Shown here piece after piece: positions 1 through 9,062 of a stretch of 64,000 nucleotides of DNA. Within the stretch, counting starts at the first letter, position 1. Each line of letters begins with the position of its first letter. The translations under genes were made by a program, and so were the position numbers. Source of the stretch: Oleiagrimonas citrea (lineage in GTDB: Bacteria > Pseudomonadota > Gammaproteobacteria > Xanthomonadales > Rhodanobacteraceae); the NCBI RefSeq assembly GCF_012395255.1, contig NZ_JAAZQD010000002.1:248001-312000 (forward strand). Direction: 5' to 3'. The notes under the pieces were generated by a model, which saw only the letters and a list, made by a program, of their open reading frames with translations, had not been told where the DNA came from and did not search any database.

Positions 1-249
1 GATGGGCGTGGCATACATCAGCGCGAGGAATCCGCTGGCCAGTAGGTCGGCCTGTTTCTGCGCCGCCGACGCGCCAAGATGCGCGAAGAACGTATCGGCG
101 ATGTACGGCGTCAGGAACGCGCGAAACCCGTAGAAAGCGAAATTCAGCCCGACCGTGACCCCGAGCAACATCCACAACTGACGTGGGTGGCCCCAGAAAC
201 GTTCCTGGGGAAGGCGTTCCGGAACACCGGCGTCATCGGTGGCATGCAT
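1..249 (-). CDS. POT/PTR-family peptide transporter, N-terminal part (truncated by window edge)
   Basis: This is the first 83 codons of a proton-coupled oligopeptide transporter that runs off the left edge of the window. The protein opens with a short polar tail, then a GHPRQLWML segment and a first membrane helix containing FAFYGFRAFL. That arrangement (GHP followed by a membrane helix with a FYG-R motif) is typical of the POT/PTR2 family, which imports di- and tripeptides with protons. The start at 249 follows an AGGACC element on the minus strand. Only the first helix is visible, so substrate range cannot be judged. kynA lies upstream of it on the same strand, about 65 bp away. Confidence 0.72.
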   Translation of the reverse strand, partial: MHATDDAGVPERLPQERFWGHPRQLWMLLGVTVGLNFAFYGFRAFLTPYIADTFFAHLGASAAQKQADLLASGFLALMYATPI

Positions 250-315
250 GCAAAGGTCCTGTCGTGGTGAGAGTGCGGCCCACGATCAGACTGCACACGT
301 TGGCACAAAGTTCGC

Positions 316-1164
316 TTAGCCCAGCTGCGCGCGAACATCCAGCAGTTCGGGGAAGAACGTCAGGTCCAGTGCCTTCTTCAGGAAGCCGACGCCGGACGAA
401 CCGCCAGTGCCGCGTCGGTGGCCGATGATGCGCTCGACCGTCTTCATGTGGCGGAAACGCCACAGCTGGAAGTTCTCCTCCATGTCCACCAGCGTTTCGC
501 ACAGGTGGTATTCCGGCCAGTGCTGTTCAGGATCGCGGTAGATGCGCTCGAACACCGGCAGCAAGGCCTCATCGCGCTCGTGCGGCTGGGTCCAGTCGCG
601 CTCCAGACTGGCCTGGGGCACATCGTGGCCCTTGCGCGCCAGCCAGCGCAGCGTCTCGTCGTACAGGCTCGGCGCTTCCAGCACGGCGCGCAAACGGGCC
701 TGGCCATCGGGATCGTGCGCGAACACGTCCAGCATGTCGGCGTGCTTGTTGCCGAGCAGGAATTCCAGCAAGCGATACTGCAGCGACTGGAACCCCGAGG
801 CGGGACCGAGCTGGTCGCGGAACTTCAGATATTCGTAGGGCGTCATCGTCTCCAGCACACCCCACTGTTCGTAGAGCTGATGTTGGATCTGTTTCACACG
901 CGCCAGCACCTTCAGCAGCTGACCGACCTTGTCCTCGCGAAGCAGGCGCAACGCCGCCTGCAGTTCATGGATTGCCAGTTTCATCCACAGCTCGGACACC
1001 TGATGCTGGATGATGAACAGCATCTCGTCGTGATACGCCTCCTGCGAGACCGGAGCCTGCGCCGACAGCAAGGTGTCCAGTCGCAGATAGCCGGCATAGG
1101 TCAGGCGGCGCTCCAGATCACGCTCGATACCGTCTTCCAGATCGCGACGATTGTGCTCGGCCAT
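316..1164 (-). CDS. kynA: Tryptophan 2,3-dioxygenase
   Basis: A heme enzyme that opens the indole ring of L-tryptophan to N-formylkynurenine, the first step of the kynurenine pathway, in the cytosol. At 282 residues it has the usual bacterial length. The HDEMLF block at 45-50 and the nearby QHQ (His54) match the active-site region of the family. The RFRH motif places the probable proximal heme ligand at His239, and it is followed by the conserved GTGGSSG substrate loop near 252-258. No other kynurenine gene is adjacent. Together with tryptophanyl-tRNA synthetase and a tryptophan-halogenase-family protein elsewhere in the window, it is one of three tryptophan-related genes, but nothing shows they work together. 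Confidence 0.96.
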   Translation of the reverse strand: MAEHNRRDLEDGIERDLERRLTYAGYLRLDTLLSAQAPVSQEAYHDEMLFIIQHQVSELWMKLAIHELQAALRLLREDKVGQLLKVLARVKQIQHQLYEQWGVLETMTPYEYLKFRDQLGPASGFQSLQYRLLEFLLGNKHADMLDVFAHDPDGQARLRAVLEAPSLYDETLRWLARKGHDVPQASLERDWTQPHERDEALLPVFERIYRDPEQHWPEYHLCETLVDMEENFQLWRFRHMKTVERIIGHRRGTGGSSGVGFLKKALDLTFFPELLDVRAQLG

Positions 1165-1571
1165 GGCGCTCGATTTCCGTACGGAAGGAAAGTCCGGAAG
1201 CGTATCAGCAAGTTTCGGCCTCCGGTACGCCGCAACCAGACCAATTTCCGAAAGCCGTCTTCAAGTTCATGTTATACAATGACTTTCCATCAGAATTCTT
1301 GCAGACCAGCGCGCGCAAATGTTGCGCCGTACCTTGCGATGCAGCATGCCGATTTGTTATCAAGGGCGGCCAACCGGGCAAGCCCCGCGCCGGCTCCGCT
1401 GGATGGGCCGCCGACTTGCCTCCCGACCTCTCGCGCCTCCGGGCGTGGGATAATCGTCTGTCTTCACAACAACCCAGCAGGCCGCGCAGCGCCGGTTTCC
1501 GCGCACTGCGTACGCGCTCGCCCGCCGTGTCGACGCAGGCCCGCTCCGTATCACCGTTCCGGGAGGATCTC
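1165..1571. other. Intergenic region between kynA and the dehydrogenase operon
   Basis: About 400 bp separate two divergent genes. An open frame runs in from 1269 in phase with the E1-alpha gene, but its composition is unlike the family, and a strong GGAGG ribosome-binding site favours the GTG at 1572. A TGTATAAC sequence on the minus strand around 1273-1280 could be a -10 element for kynA, but no convincing -35 accompanies it. No other feature is supported here. Confidence 0.5.
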
Positions 1572-2663
1572 GTGTCCATCGCCGCCAAATTTGAAATCGA
1601 ATACCTGCAGTACCTCGATCCCGAGGGCAAGCTGGTCGTCAAGGAGAAGGACCTGCCGGCCTTCGCCAAGGACCTCGACCACATGGTCGAGCTGTACAAG
1701 CTGATGGTCTCCACACGGGTGTTCGACACCAAGTCCATCGCCCTGCAGCGCACCGGCAAGCTCGGCACCTACGCCAGCTGCCTGGGCCACGAAGCCGCGC
1801 ACGTCGGCATCGGCAGCGCGATGAAGGACGAGGACGTATACGCGCCCAGCTATCGCGAATACGGCGCCCAGCTGTATCGCGGCGTGCAGCCACGCGAGGT
1901 CTACACCTACTGGGGCGGCGACGAACGCGGCAACGACTACCAGAAGGAACCGGCCCGCCACGATTTCGCCTGGTCGGTGCCCATCGCCACGCAGTGCCTG
2001 CACGCCGCTGGCAGTGCGCTGGCCTTCAAGATCCGCGACGAGAAGCGCGTGGCCGTGTGCACCGTCGGCGACGGCGGCTCGTCCAAGGCCGACTTCTACG
2101 GCGCCATCAACATCGCCGGCGCGCAGAAGCTGCCGCTGGTCGCCGTGATCGTCAACAACCAGTGGGCCATCTCCGTCCCGCGCAGCATCCAGACCGGTGC
2201 CGAAACGCTGGCGCAGAAGGCCATCGCGGCCGGCCTGCCGACCATCCAGGTCGACGGCAACGACATCATCGCCGTGCGCAAGGCGATGGAGGACGCGCTC
2301 GAGCGCGCCCGCAACGGCGAGGGTGCCAGCGTCATCGAAGCGGTCACCTACCGCCTCGGCGACCACACCACCGCCGACGATGCGCGCCGCTACCGCGAGA
2401 ACGACGAAGTCGAAGAAGCGCGTGCAAAAGAACCGGTCAAGCGCCTGCGCGCCTACCTGGAGTCGAAGAAGGTCTGGGACCAGGCCAAGGAAGACGCCTG
2501 GCAGGCCGAGTGCGACGAGTGGATGGACAACGAGGTCAACGCCTACCTGGAAACCGAGGCCCAGCCGGTCACGGCGATGTTCGACTACACCTTCGCCGAA
2601 TTGCCCGAAGACCTCGCGCGTCAGCGCGCCGAGGCCATCTCGCTGGAATCCAAGGAGCACTGA
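1572..2663 (+). CDS. Thiamine-diphosphate-dependent 2-oxo acid dehydrogenase, E1 component alpha subunit
   Basis: The alpha subunit of a heterotetrameric E1 that decarboxylates a 2-oxo acid (pyruvate or a branched-chain 2-oxo acid) on thiamine diphosphate and passes the acyl group to the lipoyl arm of E2. The 363-residue protein carries the ThDP/Mg motif as GDGG at 166-169 with the closing NN at 195-196. I chose the GTG start because GGGAGGA lies six bases before it and the protein then begins where family members do. The WGGDERGN segment near 114-121 looks closer to pyruvate dehydrogenase alpha than to branched-chain enzymes, but substrate cannot be settled from sequence. Only 3 nt separate it from the beta subunit. 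Confidence 0.93.
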   Translation: MSIAAKFEIEYLQYLDPEGKLVVKEKDLPAFAKDLDHMVELYKLMVSTRVFDTKSIALQRTGKLGTYASCLGHEAAHVGIGSAMKDEDVYAPSYREYGAQLYRGVQPREVYTYWGGDERGNDYQKEPARHDFAWSVPIATQCLHAAGSALAFKIRDEKRVAVCTVGDGGSSKADFYGAINIAGAQKLPLVAVIVNNQWAISVPRSIQTGAETLAQKAIAAGLPTIQVDGNDIIAVRKAMEDALERARNGEGASVIEAVTYRLGDHTTADDARRYRENDEVEEARAKEPVKRLRAYLESKKVWDQAKEDAWQAECDEWMDNEVNAYLETEAQPVTAMFDYTFAELPEDLARQRAEAISLESKEH

Positions 2664-2666
2664 CCG

Positions 2667-3647
2667 ATGGCACAGATCACTCTCATCGAAGCGGTCACCC
2701 AGGCGCTGGCCTACGAAATGGCGCACGACGATTCGGTCGTCGTGCTGGGCGAGGACGTCGGCGTCAACGGCGGCGTGTTCCGCGCCACCCAGGGGCTGCA
2801 GGAAAAGTTCGGTCCGCTGCGCGTGCTCGACACGCCGCTGGACGAGACCACCATCGCCGGCACCACGGTCGGCCTGGCCGTGCAGGGCATGAAGCCGGTC
2901 GCCGAAGCGCAGTTCGAGGGCTTCATCTACCCGATGATGGAGCACATCAACTGCCACGCCGCACGCATGCGCAACCGTACCCGCGGTCGCCTGTCCGTGC
3001 CGGCCGTGTTCCGTGCCCCGTGGGGCGGCGGCATCCGCGCGCCCGAGCATCACTCGGAAGCCAACGAACACCTGTTCACCAACGTACCGGGCCTGCGCGT
3101 GGTCCTTCCGTCCTCGCCGGCGCGCGCCTACGGTCTGCTGCTGGCGGCGATCCGCGACCCCGACCCGGTCATCTTCCTCGAGCCCAAGCGCATCTACCGC
3201 CAGTACAAGGAAGAAGTGCCGGACGACGGCGAGGCGCTGCCGCTGGACGTGTGCTTCGTGCTGCGCGACGGCACCGACGTGACCCTGGTGACCTGGGGCG
3301 CGCAGGTGAAGGAAACGCTGGAAGCCGCCGACGAGCTGGCCGAACAGGGCATCAGCGCCGAGGTCATCGACGTCGCCACACTGACGCCGCTGGACTTCGA
3401 CACCATCGCCGAGTCGGTCAGCAAGACCGGCCGCTGCGTGATTGTGCATGAAGCCCCCAAGACCGCGGGCTTCGGCGCCGAAATCGCCGCACGCCTGGCC
3501 GAGGAGTGCCTGTACGACCTGCTCGCCCCGGTGCAGCGCGTGACCGGCTACGACACGCACATTCCGCTGTTCCGCCTGGAAATGAAGTACCTGCCCAGCG
3601 TGGAGCGCATCGTCGCCGCGGCACAGAAGACGCTGGCCGTCAGCTGA
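2667..3647 (+). CDS. 2-oxo acid dehydrogenase, E1 component beta subunit (transketolase-like)
   Basis: Partner of the upstream alpha subunit. It supplies the pyrimidine-binding half of the thiamine diphosphate site and contacts the E2 core. The 326 residues begin with the family pattern ITLIEAVTQAL and contain VLGEDVG near 27-33, GGVFRAT near 36-42, and the HHSE segment of the active-site loop near 129-132, followed by a C-terminal transketolase domain. An AAGGAG ribosome-binding site sits inside the last codons of the alpha gene and only 3 nt separate the two frames, so the subunits are probably made in equal amounts by coupled translation. Confidence 0.94.
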   Translation: MAQITLIEAVTQALAYEMAHDDSVVVLGEDVGVNGGVFRATQGLQEKFGPLRVLDTPLDETTIAGTTVGLAVQGMKPVAEAQFEGFIYPMMEHINCHAARMRNRTRGRLSVPAVFRAPWGGGIRAPEHHSEANEHLFTNVPGLRVVLPSSPARAYGLLLAAIRDPDPVIFLEPKRIYRQYKEEVPDDGEALPLDVCFVLRDGTDVTLVTWGAQVKETLEAADELAEQGISAEVIDVATLTPLDFDTIAESVSKTGRCVIVHEAPKTAGFGAEIAARLAEECLYDLLAPVQRVTGYDTHIPLFRLEMKYLPSVERIVAAAQKTLAVS

Positions 3648-3708
3648 TCGTGACGCCCGCCGTCCACGCGGCGGCGGGCCCAATCCATTTTCATCCGGAC
3701 CCAAGACC

Positions 3709-5052
3709 ATGGCCGATATCAAGACTTTCAAACTGCCCGACCTCGGCGAAGGCCTGCCCGACGCCACCATCGTCGAATGGCACGTCAAGGAAGGCGACGA
3801 CATCAAGCTCGATGCGCCGCTGGCCTCGATGGAAACCGCCAAGGCCGTCGTCGACGTGCCGTCTCCCTACACCGGCAAGGTGGTCAAACTGTACGGTGCC
3901 GAGGGCGACGTGATCGAGACCGGCGCCGCCCTGTGCGACTTCGAACCGGACCCGAACGCCAAGCAGCGCGCCGAATCGCAGGACACCGGCCACAGCCACG
4001 GCCCGAAGAAGAAGGCCGCCGCGCCGGCACCCGAATCCGCCCCGGCTCCCGCGCCCGCCAGCAGCGATCGCGAGGATGAGGGCACCGTGGTCGGCGCCAT
4101 GACCAGCGGCAACACCGTGCATGTAGAGCAGGTCAGCAGCGCCGGTGGCGTGAAGGCCGTGCCGGCCGTGCGCGCCATGGCCAAGAAGCTCAAGGTCGAC
4201 CTGACCCGCGTGCGCGCCACCGGCGACGGCGGCGTCATCACGCTGAAGGACGTCAAGCAGGCCGCCGCCGACGGCAGCGCGCCGCTGGGCGCCGCCCCGG
4301 CCCGTGCCGCCGCACCGGCGCCGGCCGCGCCCGCGCCGATGGGCAACGGTCAGCGTACCGCCGTGTCGCAGTCCGGCAAGCCGATGCGCACCGCGCCGCC
4401 GACCGTGCAGGCCACCGGCCAGCCCGAGCAGCTCAAGGGCGTGCGCCGCAACATGGCCCGCGTCATGGCCGACGCGCACGCCAACGTGGTCCCGACCACG
4501 CTGGCCGACGACGCCGATCTGCACGCCTGGATCGGCAAGCAGGACATCACCGCGCGCCTGATCCGCGCCATCGTCGCCGCCTGCAAGGCGGTGCCGGCGC
4601 TGAACGCCTGGTTCGACGGTGACAACCTGACCCGCACGCTGCACCCGCACGTGGACATCGGCATCGCCGTGGACACCGACGACGGCCTGTTCGTGCCGGC
4701 GCTGCGCAATGCCGACATGCTCGACGCCAACGGCGTGCGCCAGGGCATCAACCGCCTGCGCAACCAGGTGATGGACCGTTCGATCCCATCCTCGGAACTG
4801 TCGGGCTACACCATCAGCCTGTCCAACTTCGGCATGTTCGCCGGCCGCTACGCGACCCCGGTCGTGGTGCCGCCGTGCGTGGCCATCATCGGCGCCGGCA
4901 AGCTCAGCCACGACGTGGTGGCGGTGATGGGCGGCATCGAGGTGCATCGCCGCATGCCGATCAGCATCACCTTCGACCACCGCGCCGCCACCGGCGGCGA
5001 AGCCGCGCGCTTCCTCAAGGCGCTGCTGGACGATCTGGCGCTGCCGCAGTAA
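3709..5052 (+). CDS. Dihydrolipoamide acyltransferase (E2) of a 2-oxo acid dehydrogenase complex
   Basis: The core acyltransferase of the complex, moving an acyl group from lipoate to CoA. A single lipoyl domain occupies about 1-78, with the lipoylated Lys45 inside METAKA. A long Ala/Pro-rich linker follows, then a peripheral-subunit-binding domain at about 147-185 and the catalytic domain to residue 447. The catalytic motif reads HRAATGG with His424, so Thr428 stands where many family members have Asp in HxxxDG. The gene closes the operon and is followed by a strong terminator. No E3 (lipoamide dehydrogenase) gene is adjacent, so E3 must come from elsewhere. Confidence 0.93.
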   Translation: MADIKTFKLPDLGEGLPDATIVEWHVKEGDDIKLDAPLASMETAKAVVDVPSPYTGKVVKLYGAEGDVIETGAALCDFEPDPNAKQRAESQDTGHSHGPKKKAAAPAPESAPAPAPASSDREDEGTVVGAMTSGNTVHVEQVSSAGGVKAVPAVRAMAKKLKVDLTRVRATGDGGVITLKDVKQAAADGSAPLGAAPARAAAPAPAAPAPMGNGQRTAVSQSGKPMRTAPPTVQATGQPEQLKGVRRNMARVMADAHANVVPTTLADDADLHAWIGKQDITARLIRAIVAACKAVPALNAWFDGDNLTRTLHPHVDIGIAVDTDDGLFVPALRNADMLDANGVRQGINRLRNQVMDRSIPSSELSGYTISLSNFGMFAGRYATPVVVPPCVAIIGAGKLSHDVVAVMGGIEVHRRMPISITFDHRAATGGEAARFLKALLDDLALPQ

Positions 5053-5079
5053 CGATCGATCGCATCCCTGCACCACGCA

Positions 5080-5107
5080 AAGAGGGGCTTCGGCCCCTCT
5101 TTTTTTT
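5080..5107 (+). terminator. Rho-independent terminator after the E2 gene
   Basis: A GC-rich stem AAGAGGGGC / GCCCCTCTT closed by a TTCG tetraloop is followed by a run of T, 27 bp after the E2 stop codon. It ends the dehydrogenase operon. Confidence 0.93.
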
Positions 5108-5243
5108 GCTGAACCAACGCCCACCACGCGGCGCCGCACCGCCTGCGCATGACTTCCTCCACTTGAGGATATTTGCTCGCCATTCAAAGCTAGAAGGGAT
5201 GTGCGCCTGCGACAGGCCACGGCTCTTTAGCGAGGATTGCGTG

Positions 5244-8200
5244 ATGACGATACGGCTGAAAGCATGGATTGGGTGCCTGTGCATGGCAGCAGGCCTGACA
5301 TTGACAGCAAGTGCAACGGCGGCATCCCCACCGACCGCCAATGGCCCGATCAAGGCCTTGATCCGCTACCCCACGATGCACGGCAACAGCGTGGTCTTCG
5401 AAGCCGGCGGCAACCTCTGGCGCACCACGATGCAGGGCGGGACCGCCACGCAGCTCACCTCCGACAGCGGCTTCGACATGGCGCCGCACTTCTCGCCGGA
5501 CGGCCAATGGGTGGCCTTCACCGGCTGGTACCAGGGCAACACCGACGTGTACGTGGTTCCGGCTGCGGGTGGCGCGGTGCGGCGGCTGACGTACCACTCG
5601 ATCAACCGCAAGGTCGGCGAGGGCAAGCTCCGCACGAGCCTGGACAACATCGTGCTGGGCTGGACGCCAGACGGCAAGAACGTCGTCTTCCTGTCGCGCC
5701 GCACCAGCTTCAATCCGCAGGTGATGCACGCCTTCACCGTGCCGCTGGACGGCGGCCTGCCCAAGCAGTTGCCCCTGCCCTGGACCGGCCCGCTGTCGTT
5801 CAATGCCAGCGGCACCGAGGTGGCCTACAACAAGCTCTCCCGCGTATTCCGCCCGTTCCACCGCAAACACTATTTCGGCGGTCAGGCGCAGGACATCTGG
5901 ACCTACGACTTCAAGACCGGCAAAAGCCGCCAGATCACCCACTGGAAAGGCGCCGACGTGTGGCCGATGTGGCACGGCGACACGATTTATTTCACCTCCG
6001 ACCGTGGCGCCAAGGGCGTGCAGAACCTGTGGTCGTATTCGTTCAGCAAGAACCAGTTCACTCAGCTGACCCACTTCGACGCCTACGACATCGACTCGCC
6101 GACACTGGGCCACGACGGCATCGCCCTGTCCGACGGCGGTGACCTGTACGTCTATACCTTCAACGACGGCCAGCTCCACCGAATCGACGTGCGCGTGCCC
6201 ATGAACGACAAACACGCGCAACCGCACTGGGCCGATGCCAGCAAGACGCTCGCTGGCGCCACCATCGCACCCAGCGGCAAGCTCGCCGCATTCTCGGGAC
6301 GCGGTGCGCTGTTCACCGTGCCGGCCAAGCATGGCAGCACACAGACCCTGACCCATGACCCAGCCGCCGACGAGCGCGATCCCGCCTGGTCACCCGATGG
6401 CAAGCAGATCGCCTACATCCTGGCCAAAGGCCGCAGTGACGAAATTGCCCTGCGCAATGCCACCGGCGGTGCGCCGACCCTGCTGACGCACGACTCCAAG
6501 CTCAGCTACCAGGGACCGTTGACATGGAGTCCCGACGGCCACTGGATCACCTACATTGATGCCGACGAGCATCTGTGGCTGCAGAACGTGCAAAGCGGCA
6601 AGCGCTACAAGGTGGCCACTGACCGTAGCGGCCGCGGGGCCTTCGGCGATGTCACCTGGTCGCCCGGCAGCGACTGGATCGCCTTCTCGCGCATGCTCGC
6701 TGACCGCAAACGCGGCCTGTTCCTTTACCACGTGACCGACCACAGCCTGCACGGCATCAGCAGCGGTCAGTTCGACGACGACGCACCGGCCTTCTCGACG
6801 GACGGCAAGTACCTGTTCTTCGCCTCCGACCGCCTGGTCAATCTGGCCGGCGGCACGAGCGACTGGAGCAGCACGACCAATCTCGACAGCAGCGGCCTGT
6901 ATGCCGCGACCCTGGACAAAGACACGGCTTCACCGCTGGCGCCACGTCAGCCCAAGGCCGCCGGCCAGCCCACCGACAAACCCAAGAAGAACGACAAGAA
7001 AAAGGCATCGACGCATACCGGGCCGCTGCACATCGACCTCGCAGGACTGATGTCTCGCGCCGTGCAGTTGCCGGTACCGGCAACCAATATCGACCGAGTA
7101 CGCGCGGCCAAGGGCGTGGTCTATTACAGCACCCAGCCCAACTACGTCCTCGGCGGTCATCTCACTGGCGAGAAGCCGCAACTGCGCGCCTACGATCTGG
7201 ACAAGCGCAAGGACCTGACCCTGGACGACGGCGGCCAGGACCTGACCCTGTCCGCGGATGACTCGACCCTGATGTATGAGTCCAAGGGACATTGGGTGCT
7301 GCGTCCCACCAGCTTCGACAAGAAAGCCAAGACGCAAAAACTAGACCTTTCGCACATGCGCCGTTGGGTCCAACCGCGAGCCGAATGGGCGACGATTTTC
7401 GGCGAATCCTGGCGCGACGTGCGCGATTATTTCCTCAATCCGCAACTGGTCAAGGCCCACTGGGACGCCATGGGACAGCGTTACGGAAAGCTGCTGCCCC
7501 GGGCCACCAGCCGCAATGACGTCAACTGGCTGATCGGCAACATGATCGCCACCTTCGGCGAGAGCCACATGTATGTCGGCGGCGGTGACCAGGGCTGGAA
7601 GAGCCCGGCCTCGGAGACCGCCGACCTGGGCGCCGATTTCGCCCTCGACACGGCCTCCGGTCGCTACAAGCTGGCGCGCATCTATCATGGCGACAACACC
7701 CTCCCCGGCTACCGGGCGCCGCTGGCGCAGCCGGGCCTGAAGGTGTCCACCGGCGACTACGTGCTGGCCATCAACGGCCAATCGCTGAAAGCGCCGATGA
7801 ACCCCTACGCGCTGCTCAATGGCACGTACGGCACCACCGTCAGCTTGCGGCTGTCACGCCACGCTTCGGGCCGTCAGGCCTGGACCATCCACGTCAAGCC
7901 GATCGCCAATGCCGAAAAACTGCACCTGTTGGCGTGGATTCGGCATAACCGCGAGATGGTCAGCAAGCTCTCCAACGGCAAGGTCGGCTATGTGTACCTG
8001 AACGACTTCGAAGCCACCGGCGCACACGAGTTCATTCGCCAGTACGCCAGCCAGATGCACAAGCAGGGCATCGTCTTCGACGACCGCTGGAACCTGGGCG
8101 GCTCGGACGCGCTGGAAATGAGCGTGTTCTCGCGCATCGCGCGCAAGCTGACCAACATGTTCGCCACCCGCCTTGGCTGGACCTTCACCGGACCCACGGC

Positions 8201-8639
8201 GTCCTACGGCTACAAGGCGCTGATCTACAACCGCGGCTCGGCCTCAAACGGCGACATGTTCCCCTACATGTTCAAGCAGGCGCATCTGGGTCCGATCATC
8301 GGCGATCGCAGCTGGGCCGGCGTGCGCGGCTACGACGGTCCGTTCAGCCTGCTCGATGGCGGCCACCTGACGGTGTCGGACAACGCCATGTATTCGCTGC
8401 ACTCCAAATGGGTGGTGGAGAACATCGGCGTGGAACCTGACGTCACCGTGCACGACAAGCCGGGCCAGCTCAACCGCGGCCACGACGCCCAGTTGCAGAC
8501 AGCGGTCGACATGCTGATGAAGAAGATCAAGGCCGCACCGCGCACGCTGCCGGCGCCGCCGCCGTGGACACCGGCCTTCCCGAAGCAGCCGGTCTATCCC
8601 CAGTGCACCGACCACATGAACCACACCACCTGCGGCTGA
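5244..8639 (+). CDS. Secreted tricorn-protease-like S41 peptidase
   Basis: A 1131-residue exported protein related to archaeal tricorn protease. The N-terminus has a basic start and hydrophobic stretch ending in ASATAA, a signal peptide cleaved near residue 27. About 600 residues of WD40/TolB-like propeller repeats follow, with recurring SPDG segments, then a lysine-rich linker near 570-590, a helical C1 region, a PDZ-like domain and an S41 peptidase domain. The catalytic serine is probably Ser1001 in SASNGD, and a GESHMY segment near 773 would supply the histidine. The product should degrade peptides in the periplasm. It is preceded by a terminator and followed by another, so it is transcribed alone. 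An alternative GTG lies one codon upstream. Confidence 0.9.
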   Translation: MTIRLKAWIGCLCMAAGLTLTASATAASPPTANGPIKALIRYPTMHGNSVVFEAGGNLWRTTMQGGTATQLTSDSGFDMAPHFSPDGQWVAFTGWYQGNTDVYVVPAAGGAVRRLTYHSINRKVGEGKLRTSLDNIVLGWTPDGKNVVFLSRRTSFNPQVMHAFTVPLDGGLPKQLPLPWTGPLSFNASGTEVAYNKLSRVFRPFHRKHYFGGQAQDIWTYDFKTGKSRQITHWKGADVWPMWHGDTIYFTSDRGAKGVQNLWSYSFSKNQFTQLTHFDAYDIDSPTLGHDGIALSDGGDLYVYTFNDGQLHRIDVRVPMNDKHAQPHWADASKTLAGATIAPSGKLAAFSGRGALFTVPAKHGSTQTLTHDPAADERDPAWSPDGKQIAYILAKGRSDEIALRNATGGAPTLLTHDSKLSYQGPLTWSPDGHWITYIDADEHLWLQNVQSGKRYKVATDRSGRGAFGDVTWSPGSDWIAFSRMLADRKRGLFLYHVTDHSLHGISSGQFDDDAPAFSTDGKYLFFASDRLVNLAGGTSDWSSTTNLDSSGLYAATLDKDTASPLAPRQPKAAGQPTDKPKKNDKKKASTHTGPLHIDLAGLMSRAVQLPVPATNIDRVRAAKGVVYYSTQPNYVLGGHLTGEKPQLRAYDLDKRKDLTLDDGGQDLTLSADDSTLMYESKGHWVLRPTSFDKKAKTQKLDLSHMRRWVQPRAEWATIFGESWRDVRDYFLNPQLVKAHWDAMGQRYGKLLPRATSRNDVNWLIGNMIATFGESHMYVGGGDQGWKSPASETADLGADFALDTASGRYKLARIYHGDNTLPGYRAPLAQPGLKVSTGDYVLAINGQSLKAPMNPYALLNGTYGTTVSLRLSRHASGRQAWTIHVKPIANAEKLHLLAWIRHNREMVSKLSNGKVGYVYLNDFEATGAHEFIRQYASQMHKQGIVFDDRWNLGGSDALEMSVFSRIARKLTNMFATRLGWTFTGPTASYGYKALIYNRGSASNGDMFPYMFKQAHLGPIIGDRSWAGVRGYDGPFSLLDGGHLTVSDNAMYSLHSKWVVENIGVEPDVTVHDKPGQLNRGHDAQLQTAVDMLMKKIKAAPRTLPAPPPWTPAFPKQPVYPQCTDHMNHTTCG

Positions 8640-8692
8640 CAAGCCGCACCCGCGATGCCGGTAGCAGGAACAGGCGCCGGCATGCAGCCACG

Positions 8693-8721
8693 AAAAAGGG
8701 GCGCCGATGCGCCCCTTTTTT
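8693..8721. terminator. Bidirectional Rho-independent terminator
   Basis: A symmetrical hairpin AAGGGGCGC / GCGCCCCTT with a CGAT loop is flanked by A-runs on the left and T-runs on the right. It can stop the peptidase gene on the plus strand and the trpS operon on the minus strand. Confidence 0.9.
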
Positions 8722-8747
8722 CTTGTCCGGAACGGGAATCGCCGGAG

Positions 8748-9062
8748 TCAAGCCGAGGGCCGTCCCCAGCGCATCCGGCGCAGCCACAGCCCGAGGAACA
8801 GCACCAGGGAGAATCCGCCGTAGGCATACAGCACCGGCGCCACCATTTGCCAGACACCGACCCGGCCGGGTCGTGCAGGATCGGCCGCCGCCATGAAACC
8901 GTAGCGAGTCAGTGCATAGGCGACCACGATAGCCGCGATCAGCACGCCGGCATCGAACAGGCGACGACCCACGGTGCGCGGCAGGGATTTCGGAAAACGC
9001 CAGTAGGCCCAGGCCAGGATGAGCAACCACGGCCCCAACAGGATCAGGCCGAGATACTCCAT
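8748..9062 (-). CDS. Small membrane protein of unknown function, coupled to trpS
   Basis: A 104-residue protein with about three hydrophobic segments (roughly 3-20, 36-55 and 73-92) and basic stretches between them, suggesting an inner-membrane protein. I do not recognise a family. Its ATG overlaps the TGA of trpS by one base (TGATG), so translation is probably coupled to trpS. A bidirectional terminator lies directly after its stop, making this the last gene of a two-gene operon. Confidence 0.7.
   Translation of the reverse strand: MEYLGLILLGPWLLILAWAYWRFPKSLPRTVGRRLFDAGVLIAAIVVAYALTRYGFMAAADPARPGRVGVWQMVAPVLYAYGGFSLVLFLGLWLRRMRWGRPSA

Noticed and set aside
1269-1571. An N-terminal extension of the E1-alpha gene
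   Set aside because: No family similarity, odd composition, and a strong ribosome-binding site at the GTG at 1572.
1551-3842. A 763-codon minus-strand open frame across the dehydrogenase operon
   Set aside because: It lies antisense to three well-recognised genes, has His/Gln/Arg-rich composition and no known domain. Long antisense frames are expected in this GC-rich DNA.
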